The notes beneath the pieces were generated by a model, which saw nothing but the letters and a program-made list of their open reading frames with translations, searched no databases and was not told the origin of the DNA. Positions 55,506-64,000 of a DNA stretch of 64,000 nt are shown in pieces. A program made the position numbers and the translations under genes. Numbering within the stretch: the stretch's first letter is position 1; every line of letters begins with the position of its first letter. Origin of the DNA: Rhyacophila brunnea. Taxonomy: Eukaryota; Arthropoda; Insecta; Trichoptera; Rhyacophilidae. The stretch spans positions 434,001 through 498,000 of the forward strand of contig JAGYXB010000010.1 of NCBI GenBank assembly GCA_022495005.1, given 5' to 3'.

Positions 55506-56914
55506 GTATGGTAACACTTACATTTCCACTTGTATTTTAATCTACGTTAATTAAAAAGTATGAAAAAAATCATAGTCATACCCAGTACAGGTCCAAAAGT
55601 CGAAGGTCCCATGATGTGTAATGAACTAACAAGGAATGTCAAACAATATTTATTTATGCTATGTTTTTACCCGTTGGCAGTTGGTATTTTGTATTTTCGA
55701 AGTGTTTCGAGTTTTTAATTGTTGTGAATTAAAATGTCCGGTATAGATGAACACTGCAATACAAGTAAGTATTGCGTAAAAGATAAAAAAGTACCTAGTT
55801 CTTTTTCCACCAATACAAAAACTAGGAATGTCCAATGTGTTCAAAAATTTAAATTTAAATTACGACAACTTTTGGTTTTGTGACATTTCTTGTTTTTCCC
55901 GTATACCCCTCAACTGAATTAGCACCAGAAAATAAAAAAATAATTTAATTCTATAAATAAAAATCTGATATTAGTTATTGGAGATAATTCAAGAAAAATC
56001 AATAAAAAATATGGTTTAGTCTGTTTTCCCACGTCATTTCATTCTTTTTTTAAAAACTACAAGCTAAATACTTTAGTGTCATTACCTATAATATTATTAT
56101 CCAACATAACCTATTTTCAAAAATTGAGGGTTAAATCCTTTAGCCTTTCTCCAGTCGATATGTTTAAAACGTCTCCTGTCTGTCTCGCTCTCTCAAATAA
56201 TTTTATGTTTTTTCTCATGCATTACAGATAAATCACAACAGACAAATAAAATAAAAAAGCCTTTTTATCAATGATATTTTTATATTTTTTTATAATACAT
56301 ATTATAATATATATTAAGATTTTTATTTTGTATATAATACTAATAAATAATGTTTATATATTAAACAGTGTTAAGTAACGATTATAATATTAGTATATAT
56401 TTTTGTATTTGTAACTTAAATAATATTTTTAATGCTAAGATACTAGTTTGTTTGGTTTGTAAAAACCCCTCTTCGGGTGAAGGCCTCCTCCAAAGAAAGA
56501 AGTTCCACTATACCACTATACCAAATCACAACAGATATATATTATCTAATATACCAAATATATATTTTATTTATATTTAAACACCGCGATCTGTTGTGGT
56601 TTTAACTACTTTATTGAATGAGGTTGACTGTGTTCTAGTTATCTCGTGAATTTAATATTTGTTATTTTACATCATCCCGGATGTACAATGTCTGATTCAA
56701 GTGACTGGTGGACTGAGTACCTATATTCGATTATGGACTGAAAAAAATCGTTCTTTTTCTCAGTTGCTGCTTTAATTTTTATTGCTATATACTGAAGAAG
56801 TTACATAATACATAATGTAAGATCTACATTGTACTTCATCTGAAATATTAATTAATATACCCATGTTTTTTCGTCTAAAAATATATAGAATTATTAACCG
56901 TATATATAAGTACA
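55506..56914. other. Spacer, no gene recognised
   Basis: Short frames only. Near 56460-56495 AACCCCTCTTCGGGTGAAGG and CCTCCTCC resemble a LINE 3' piece seen in insects, but this is too short to assign. Confidence 0.4.
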
Positions 56915-57400
56915 TTTGGCGCCAGAATAGTATCTTCAAAAGTAACATTCCATTGGTCCCATCGTGTCTTAAGAGCGATGTGTGCTACCAACGCTCACGT
57001 ATACATATACAACATGGACTCTCAATATAAGAGAAATCCAAAAATTACGAGTAGCGCAACGTGGCATGGAAAGGTGCATATTAGGCATAACGCGTAAATA
57101 TCACAAAATAAACAAATCGATAAGGAAACAGACAAGAGTATTCCATGTGATAGAGGTTGCTAAGCAGATGAATATTCATTCGGCGAATAGACAATCGTTG
57201 GACAAATGCCGTCACACAGTGGTAACCTAGAAGCACTAAACACCCACAGGAATGTCTTAAAACATGCTGGATAGACGAGCTCAAAAAATTCAGTAGATAT
57301 ACGTGGAAGTAAATAACTACGGACCAAGAAGAGTGGAGAGAGCAATGGGAGGTCTTCATTCAGCATTGGATCGACCCTGGCTGATGATGATGGTGATAAT
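56915..57400 (+). pseudogene. RTE-type LINE C-terminal relic
   Basis: Reads TFGARIVSSK-like, then a short deletion, then LTYTYTTWTLNIREIQKLRVA, QRGMERCILGITRKYHKINK, VIEVAKQMNIHS and the tail DELKKFS-TWK...WREQWEVFIQH. It ends TGGCTGATGATGATGG. Several frame breaks. Homologous to 119-511, 42448-42895 and 63150-63525. Minus frames of 92 and 68 residues are shadows. Confidence 0.82.
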
Positions 57401-57414
57401 AAGTAAATTCATAT

Positions 57415-57912
57415 CATCGACCGAGGGTACTTGATGGAACTTGACTTAAAATTTCAAATTTGTTTGTGGAATTAGTTTTGTACCTACTATTTTATTTGAG
57501 TATTTTTTTTGCAACCAAGGTTTCGTCTTTCGGCATCTTCAGGCACTATGCGCACTCACCAATTTATTAAATTCACAACACGATACATACTTAGTTCCAT
57601 TGTTCACTAGTAATGACAATTTAATACGTTTACTGAATGTATTAACAATGAGTATCTAACTATATTCACTACGTTTTTTTACAAATACTTCAAATATTCA
57701 AAAAAAAAATGTACTTGATTAATTGCTCAGTAGGTAAGTAGGCTTTTCACGTTCTTTTATTGTATTAATTATTTATTTTATAGAAGAGAATTAACGGTAT
57801 TCGTTGCCAGTATATTTTTACTTTTGGTAAGTGCACATAGTACCTGAAGATGCCAAAAGGCGAAACCCTGAGTCGCAAAAACAACTCAAATAAAAAAATA
57901 TAAAACATAGGT
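57415..57912. repeat. Q-motif element as inverted pair
   Basis: The Q motif occurs at 57493-57560 (minus) and 57823-57892 (plus), facing each other about 260 bp apart. The plus copy reads AAGTGCACATAGTACCTGAAGATGCC, AAAAGGCGAAACC, GAGTCGCAAAAACAACTC. The left flank carries the ATCGACCGAGGGTACTTGATGG block common to this family. Possibly a foldback form of the element. Confidence 0.6.
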
Positions 57913-58247
57913 ACAAACATCGCTTAGAATATTATAATATATAAGTATTATGCAGGTGTCTTCTTAAGAGCATACTTCAGTGAAACGGCAAATAAATTTC
58001 AGCAATAGATGGGACGTAATTTCGCTTGCGTTGCCAATCGGAGAGCGATAGTCGACCTGTGAGCACGTCAATTTGTTTTGTGATGGCGTCGGAGGAATTA
58101 ATTCTTAAATCGTGTAAAGATGACTAAAAACCGATACGTATTTACTCGAAAAACAAAACATGTCAATGAATATATTATTATTATTATTACTTAAATAACA
58201 ATAAACATAACATTAAATGTACGAATGTTAAATTTTTATGACAAATT
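57913..58247. other. Spacer, no gene recognised
   Basis: No feature recognised. Confidence 0.35.
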
Positions 58248-58861
58248 ATGTTTTGTTCGTCACGCGTCGTATGCACAATCTACGCGTTGCTTAGTCACGA
58301 TTGTTTTAGACCGTGCCTCAGCTGAAGTATTGCCTTGTTGGGTCACTACTGTGGTGTTCGATGTGTGGGTTATGGTGTTGAGGATGATGATGAAGAAGAA
58401 GTCGAAGATGACGTATGCAGGAGCGAGTTTTATTAGCAGCGTAACGATTGATGCAATAGTATAAATACAATGACAGTACATATAATCTACTGAGATAGTT
58501 ACGAGCCAGGTACTTGGATTCGAGTGACATTTTGATACATCATTATTTGTTATTTATACAATCAAAAGTAATACATAAAATTATGTTCTAGTACATAATT
58601 ATATTGAACGAGTCAGCGGTTTAAATTGAGTAGCTTGTGAAATTTTATTTATTATTACAGTCGTAAGATAATATGATACTATGGGAAATGATTATTCGGC
58701 TAATTTTCCATTGCAATACCGTATTTAATATCGCCAATCAATCTACTGATCCAGCTAAAAGTTGCTTACTGGAATATGATTTGCTGGAAATATATTATTG
58801 CAGTCGAATAATTTAATACATTAAAAAATAGATATTTGATCGCTAATATACTACAGCTACA
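58248..58861 (-). mobile_element. LTR of the CsRn1-like element with adjoining leader
   Basis: Minus copy of the LTR, from TGTAGCTGTAGTATATTAGCG (complement, ending 58861) to about 58375. On the minus strand it is followed by ACAGTAGTGACCCAACAAGG, which may be a mutated primer-binding region (GTGACCC retained), and then by unique leader to about 58248. The 5' LTR plus leader are kept and the coding part is lost. The overlapping 79- and 73-residue frames are not genes. Confidence 0.7.
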
Positions 58862-59260
58862 GCCTTAATAAAACCAGTGTTTCATAAATATTTGATAACG
58901 CAACGTATTAATATTTATGATATTTGAGAATTTATTAATATAGAGATATCAAGATACGACCCAGTGCCGAGGAAATATGTTTATCTACTTTCCTTGCAAT
59001 GAGGTAGTAATTTAGTGAGGCATTTATTTATTTTCCTCTGGGAATTTTTCCCCTCCCACCCCAGCCTCCTCTTGATACGTAATCATAGATCACTCATTAT
59101 GGAAAATCGCGGGGAGGGTGGGGAGGCGATGGGAGGGGGCGAGGATTCTCATTTTGCTTGACTGGCATACATAAAGAAGAAAAAACTACAGAGTGATTCA
59201 AAAGGCATATTAATATTTAGTAAGAATATAGTTATACATATTATATCATATCGATGGTCT
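58862..59260. other. Spacer with G-rich and C-rich tracts
   Basis: C-rich TTCCCCTCCCACCCCAGCC at 59046-59065 and G-rich GGGGAGGGTGGGGAGGCG plus GGGAGGGGGCGAGG at 59111-59144 lie about 50 bp apart. The tracts can partly pair with each other, and the G-rich one fits a G-quadruplex pattern. No gene. Confidence 0.5.
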
Positions 59261-59272
59261 AATGTTAATATC

Positions 59273-59803
59273 TAATGAAGTGAGATCGCAAGGAGCGCCT
59301 TTCTCAAAATGAGACGCCTCCTTAGCAATCGAGATCATAACCTAGGTCTGAGACTGCGTATGGTACGTTGTTATGTTCTCTCAATTCTTTTCTATGGTAT
59401 GGAAGTATGGACGCTAAACCAAGAGATGTCACGGAGACTTGAAGCTTTCGAGATGTGGCTGTATAGACGCATCCTCAAAATTCCTTTGACTGACCGGATG
59501 ACAAATGTTGAAGTTCTCAATCGAATGGAGAAGGACCGAGAAGTTCTACGTAGTATCAAAACCAGGAAAACACAATACCTCGGCCACATTATGAGAGGAC
59601 AAAAATACAGCATTCCCCAACTTGTCATTCAAGGAAAGATCAATGGGAAGCGTAGCAGAGACGGCGCCGCATTTCGTGGCTTAAGAACCTCCGTGATTGG
59701 TAAGAGTGCAGCTCCACCGAACTGTTCCGGGTAGCAGACGACAAAGATAAGATCGCCTTGATGGTGGCCGACCTCCGCTAGGGGAAGGCACAATAAGAAG
59801 AAG
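59273..59803 (+). pseudogene. 5'-truncated LINE with 12-bp TSD, reverse transcriptase C-terminus
   Basis: A perfect 12-bp duplication (AATGTTAATATC at 59261-59272 and 59804-59815) flanks 531 bp. The frame from about 59280 reads ARSAFLKMRRLLSNRDHNL, VRCYVLSILFYGMEVWTLN, RRLEAFEMWLYRRILKIP and YLGHIMRGQK, the typical region after the reverse transcriptase domain. LFYG.E.WTL and YLGHIMR are the key motifs. One base is missing near 59660 (compare the copy at 37214). The true C-terminus continues in another frame to LMVADLR-stop at 59780, with one in-frame stop. The tail is AATAAGAAGAAG. Dead copy. Confidence 0.9.
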
Positions 59804-59880
59804 AATGTTAATATCCCGTAAGTGACTTTTACAAATTGTGCAGGAAGCTAAAAAAACTAAATATTTAATATCCAGTATCT

Positions 59881-60379
59881 CAGTGGTCCCCAACCCTCGG
59901 TCCGTGGATTCAAATGGTACCGGGCCGCCCAAGGAACATTAAATTATTTTCATAGTTTTGGATATTAGTGGAAGATGAATATCCATCTTTAAGCTCTAAA
60001 GCTATAAATTTATTAATGTCATTTTCAACAACCTATTTATGCGAAGAAGCATTTTCATCCATGTCGTCAATAAAATCGAAACAAAGGAATAGACTGGACG
60101 TGAATAGACAGCACTGCAGCCAAGAATATCCAATATATTAGCAAAGATGCAACAGCAAGTTTCGCATTAGTTTGTTGAAGAAATCCATTGTTTTTGTTGA
60201 ATTTTAATTGTATCAGACTGTTACATGTATATTTATTAGTAATAGTTATGTCCATCTGTCACAGTATAAGATTTAAAAAATATTACGTAAAAAACCATTT
60301 TTATTTCAGTATTAGTGGTCCGCGAAAAATTTTTCCTTTTTTTACCGGTCCGCAGGTGTAAAAAGGTTGGGGAACACTG
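59881..60379 (+). mobile_element. hAT element with transposase C-terminal relic
   Basis: Starts CAGTGGTCCCCAACC and ends with the complement, GGTTGGGGAACACTG. A degenerate 8-bp duplication flanks it (CAGTATCT at 59873-59880, CCGAATCT at 60380-60387, 6 of 8). From about 59965 the frame reads LVEDEYPSLSSKAINLLMS, FSTTYLCEEAFSSMSSIKS and KQRNRLDV. This is the hAT dimerisation region of ZBED5/Buster-like transposases (STTYLCE..FS....IK...RNRL). After a frameshift it closes with KMQQQVSH-stop. GGTCCG/CGGACC blocks stand near both ends. Confidence 0.9.
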
Positions 60380-60387
60380 CCGAATCT

Positions 60388-60926
60388 GACTGTTAATAGT
60401 TCACACGTTATGTTGTAACTATATAGCATGCCAATAACCCGTAACGTAAAAAGTGGTAAAGCAAAGCACATAACGCCTATTATAATGATAATATCCAATT
60501 AAATGTGTTATTTATATATAATTATCCAAATTTGTTATATTAATACCGTTAAAGACTTACCCAGCACGTAACGATTAACTTGGTCATTCAATATAATTAG
60601 CATGCTATTTAAATGTGGTAATTAAAAAGTAATTATTTAGTCAGCAGTCAATGTGTTAAGTACTTGCTGTTTTACCTTTTAAATAATTCAATTTAAGTCA
60701 TACAATACGCTCGACAGCTTAGAGGCAAGGTACTGGCTATTACAGGTTTATTCCTGCCATGTTCAGATTCGGAAAATTACTAAAATGGTACTGTATCATT
60801 TTTGTTAAAATAACTACAGATACGGGAATTTCGCAGTTGATGGGCAGAATTTTTGTTGTTTTAGTAAATTAAGAAGTCATTTCGTCATATTGGTGAGATA
60901 CGGGGTATTAATATTAGACCATCGAT
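60388..60926. other. Spacer with a T2 mini-MITE relic at 60549-60659
   Basis: 60549-60659 is bounded by TTAA and shares AATGTGGTAATTAA and GTCAGCAGTCAATGTGTTAA with the T2 MITE at 50745-50920. It is eroded. The rest has no recognised feature. Confidence 0.6.
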
Positions 60927-61307
60927 CAGTGATGTCCCTAGATAAAATGCCGCCTCTAGGCAGCGCAAAAATGCCGCCCCATTTTTTATACGGTATTTTT
61001 AGTCCAATATCTAAGAAATGTGTTGTATGGATACATTACTAACAAAATATCAGACTGTAAATATTCGCAAATCTGCACGTGTCGTTTCTAGTCACCATCT
61101 ACGTCGAAGGGCAACGGAAGTAAACTAGATATCGCGAACCCGACAAAACCAGTGAGCTGATTTTTTTTAATGAAAGGTGTTTTCGTTATAACTAAGTTTA
61201 GGTACTATTTCTATGTAGCCCAAATGATTCTCCTCGATTTGCCGCCCTTCGAGTAACTGCCGCCACCAAGCGACGCTCAATCTGCCCACCCCCACGGGAC
61301 GTCACTG
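60927..61307. mobile_element. hAT MITE, TSD CCATC(G/A)AT
   Basis: Starts CAGTGATGTCCCTAGA and ends CCACGGGACGTCACTG. An 8-bp duplication with one mismatch flanks it (CCATCGAT at 60919-60926, CCATCAAT at 61308-61315). GCCGCC-type blocks stand in both ends. 381 bp, no transposase. Confidence 0.87.
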
Positions 61308-61315
61308 CCATCAAT

Positions 61316-62429
61316 ATACAATCCCGTATTGTACTTGAAATTATAAAAACAATACTCTCCCATTTCAGTGTTTAATAGAGTTATTTCTACTGCCAGATTT
61401 AGGCTACTGTTCTTAATTTTCAACCAGTTCTTAACCAGAATCCCACACTTTGATGGGTCATCCGCTCTCTTTCTCTGGTCAATTATACGGTTACAAGTAA
61501 ATTAACAGCATCCACGTCCATTATCACAATCATTTCACCAATCAATTTTAGTCCACTATGAAAAGCGCAATCAGCCTTTATGTCCGTTTGACTGATACTA
61601 GAAGTTGTGATCGAAATATCTTATCTAAAGAATTCTCGAGAAATAATCAGAAAAGGTGAACCTCGAATCTCGAGTAATTAATATTTGAGAATTCTCATTT
61701 ATCGTAAAAAAAAAGTTACTAGACTAGGCTGCTGACTGCAAGCAGAATTTGAAAAAAGTCGCTGATTAAAAAAATTAGCATAAGATAAGATTTAAAAATC
61801 TCTCCAACATGTTTCTGAAATGATTTTTTTTGGCCAATTGTGCTTAAAAAAGCTCTGAAATTTACAAGCATTTTGGCTGAAAGAACAAAAACATATTCTC
61901 GAATTTTGAGAAATGAAAGCAGTTGTAAAATATCACAAGCTCTATCTGTATCCTACAATCAATAATTTGGGAGACGAAATGCAATAAAGAGCAACCTGTA
62001 GTACACATTCACAGTGGATAATTCATAAACACCTTAAGGTAGTAGATTATTAACTCATCGCAACTTTGCGCTCTCTCAACCCCTTCCTACCCTTTGAAAA
62101 TTAACGAAGCGAGTTCGAACGGAGCCTCCCTATCAGCCAGCCTGCGCCCCACACCGCCCGCCTCAGGGGGCCATCCCCAAAAATCTGAATTCTAATCGGT
62201 GCTTCCTTTTACATACTCGTGCGCGAATCTGAGATTGACGTGAGACGTTTTCGTCTGAGGAGAGATATTATAATACATGGAGGACACTAGGGAGAAAGGA
62301 GACACTTTGAATTTAATAATAATAATATTAAAACTAAGGTCTTAGATTAATGTGTTATCCGCGTGATGACGTACAGATTAGAAACATGGACTGTTACAAC
62401 TGGCTTAGTACAAAATTTTTTTTCTTGGA
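61316..62429. other. Spacer, with an unassigned GC-rich block
   Basis: 61615-61690 has paired ATTCTCGAGAAAT / TCTCGAGTAATT pieces of unknown origin. 62090-62290 is GC-richer (GCCCCACACCGCCCGCCTC) with no second copy and no frame. No gene recognised. Confidence 0.4.
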
Positions 62430-62646
62430 CCATGTCCGATCCTAATAGGATCATATGGGCCTCCACAGAGTAGAGGTTTGTATTAACAGATTTTGTTTTT
62501 ACGAGAAATGGATGTCAGCCACTTGCTCAACCTGGTATGGACAGACACAAATTAAAAACAATATGTGTACTTGCCAGACCCAGGATTCGAACCTGGGACC
62601 CACGGCATGATAGTCCAACGCTTATGCCGCGCGGCCACCGTGGGCG
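62430..62646 (-). mobile_element. Ser/Leu-tRNA-type SINE (family S1), minus copy
   Basis: The minus strand reads CCCACGGTGGCCGCGCGGCATAAGCG, then GGTCCCAGGTTCGAATCCTGG, the usual body, and ends GGATCGGACATGGTCC. A 10-15 bp deletion in the middle removes part of the TAATAGGTTGAGCAAG region. No certain TSD. Confidence 0.88.
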
Positions 62647-63149
62647 TACTAAGTAAAAATAAAATTAGAGTAGCAATAATATTATAAAATTAATTAAGGG
62701 ACCAAACCTAAGCTAAAAAAATCATCGGAAAACAAATCTGAATCACATTGTCCACCGCATTGCAAAATCTTTACCAACTACTGTCACTTAACTCATTCAT
62801 TGCGGACCAGTTAATTACTATTTAATTACCATATTTAAATAACATGCTAATTGTATCAAATGGTCATATAATACCGAAACGGCAGCCGTGTCATCAGCAC
62901 TGTATGAATTAAGTTAGCCACGTTATTCTAGAGAAATGCTCTAGAATAGAAGTGCCAAACACCATATCGATTTATTGGAATGACACATACTAACTGAACG
63001 AATCACTAAAGAAAAAATTCAATATATTTTTAAAACCAATATCATACAATAAATTATTATAATAATTGTTAAAAGTTATTTCGCCATGGTTAGGTATTAT
63101 TGAAATACAAAGAGTAATTCACATAATTATGAAACATGTACTTTTAATG
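62647..63149. other. Spacer with a T2 mini-MITE relic at 62788-62912
   Basis: 62788-62912 is TTAA-bounded, with GGACCAGTTAATTAC near its left end and GTCATCAGCACTGTATGAATTAA at its right. It is a distant relative of 50745-50920. The rest is unique. Confidence 0.55.
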
Positions 63150-63525
63150 TAAAATAAATCCAAAAATTTCGAGTAGCGCAACGTACAATATTAAGATACA
63201 TGTTGGGAATAACGTGTAAGGATTACAAAAAAACCAATGCATAAGGAAACATACCAGATGTGATAGAGGTCGCTTAGCAGATGAAATGATAGTCGGCTGG
63301 GCATGTCACTCGGCCAGTGGACAACAGCTAGACACTAAACTACTAAACTAAACTAAATGGCATTAAATGCCCACAGGGATGCCGTAAAACTCTACTGGAT
63401 AGACGAACTCATAAAATTTGGTATATTTACGTGGCAGCAAAGAACTTGTGACGGAGAATAGTGGAGGTAGCTAGGGAAGGCTTTCATCCAACAGTGGATC
63501 GACCCCGGTTGATGATGACTAATGA
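63150..63525 (+). pseudogene. RTE-type LINE C-terminal relic
   Basis: Visible blocks: AAAATTTCGAGTAGCGCAACG, TGTTGGGAATAACGTGTAAGG, AGATGAAATGATAGTCGGCTGGG (WAGH region), GATAGACGAACTCATAAAATTTGG, ACGTGGCAGCAAAGAAC, ATCCAACAGTGGATCGACC, ending with GATGATGACT. It has frameshifts and an internal duplication of ACTAAACT. Fifth copy of the LINE family at 119. Confidence 0.8.
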
Positions 63526-64000
63526 ATACGCCGCCTACCACGGATTTATAGGACATTATGTATGCTTTCCCATAATATTATTATGTATTGTATTAATATT
63601 TTATTCAACTGCCCATTATTTTTAGACAATGTGGACATAATATATTAAGATAACTACTAATTTTATCTAATTTACTGTAAAATGGTATCGATTTTGAATA
63701 TAATAACACTTTAATTACATGTATTATATATGATTCTAGGAATAGTTTAAATATTAGGCTGAGGAAGTGAATATTAACAAACTGCAATATTTGCAGTTTA
63801 ATAAGCTGGGTAACCTAAAGTGACATCACAGTAACGGGAGTGTTAAAAATAGCAAAGAGCGAAATTTTGGGTCTTTGCCTACGTATACTATTATAAATAT
63901 CAAAACTAAAGTTGAGGCGACGACAATACTCACACTGACGCATTGTTTACAAACAGGGTGTTTCAAATTTTTATATCGCCTTTACACGACCTCTCACAAG
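63526..64000. other. Spacer, no gene recognised
   Basis: AT-rich up to about 63780, then mixed composition. No feature recognised. Confidence 0.35.

Noticed and set aside
56455..56500. LINE 3' end suggested by CTTCGGGTGAAGGCCTCCTCC
   Set aside because: The similarity is short and from memory, and no coding or tail supports it.
61840..61995. Possible transposase fragment (frame with RILRNESSCKISQALSVSYN)
   Set aside because: The stretch is open for about 40 codons, but I could not tie it to a family with confidence.
1..64000. CRISPR array, bacterial operon, prophage or phage-defence system
   Set aside because: No regularly spaced short repeats, no ribosome-binding sites, no tightly packed long frames. 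The sequence is eukaryotic and dominated by eukaryotic transposable elements.

Overview
This 64 kb window looks like AT-rich, intron- or intergenic-type DNA of an insect, probably a moth or butterfly. The evidence is indirect: RTE- and jockey-like LINE tails of the kind common in Lepidoptera, several tRNA-derived SINEs, many TTAA-flanked MITEs, hAT relics and a short TTAGG run. A hemipteran cannot be excluded. I found no convincing host protein-coding gene, no rRNA, no intact tRNA gene, no CRISPR array and no bacterial-type operon. Almost all the long open frames are chance frames or decayed transposon pieces. The only recognisable coding remnants are C-terminal ends of LINE reverse transcriptases, the last part of a Helitron/Pif1-like helicase and C-terminal relics of hAT transposases.

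Layout. 0-7 kb: a LINE insertion with a 12-bp target-site duplication (TSD), a gypsy LTR followed by a tRNA-Trp-type primer-binding site, a TTAA-flanked element, and a SINE split by a hAT element with a perfect 8-bp TSD. 7-12 kb: mostly unique, including a CpG-rich block near 11.6-12.0 kb that is the best candidate for a host promoter or 5' exon. 12-21 kb: two more TTAA elements, an antisense LINE tail, and a hAT-like element carrying a 0.5-kb repeat whose empty site is preserved at 45.1 kb. 22-26 kb: a repeat with a tRNA-Ile-like module, a hAT holding a SINE, and a second hAT holding a solo LTR. 26-37 kb: repeated TIR elements, a LINE interrupted by a 234-bp insertion with a 10-bp TSD, a Gly-tRNA-type SINE, and tandem copies of the 0.5-kb repeat. 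37-46 kb: a LINE fragment inside a tRNA-like repeat, the Helitron helicase relic, a jockey-like LINE 3' end, a Gly-type SINE, a Harbinger-type MITE, a 0.7-kb palindrome and a hAT-like element with a perfect TSD. 46-56 kb: LINE tails, small MITEs, a hAT with an antisense transposase relic, another GGGATT-type hAT and an 860-bp foldback element. 56-64 kb: more LINE relics, one with a perfect 12-bp TSD, a third LTR copy, two hAT elements with recognisable TSDs, and a Ser/Leu-type SINE.

The elements do not form a pathway. What the window records is an order of insertion: SINEs into hATs, hATs into SINEs, an LTR into a hAT and a short element into a LINE. Internal sister copies allow filled and empty sites to be compared. 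No clearly new functional system was found. The most unusual signals are the paired filled and empty site of the 0.5-kb repeat, the large palindromes, the tRNA-like module in a longer repeat, and a repeated three-hairpin motif that resembles a decayed hammerhead ribozyme.
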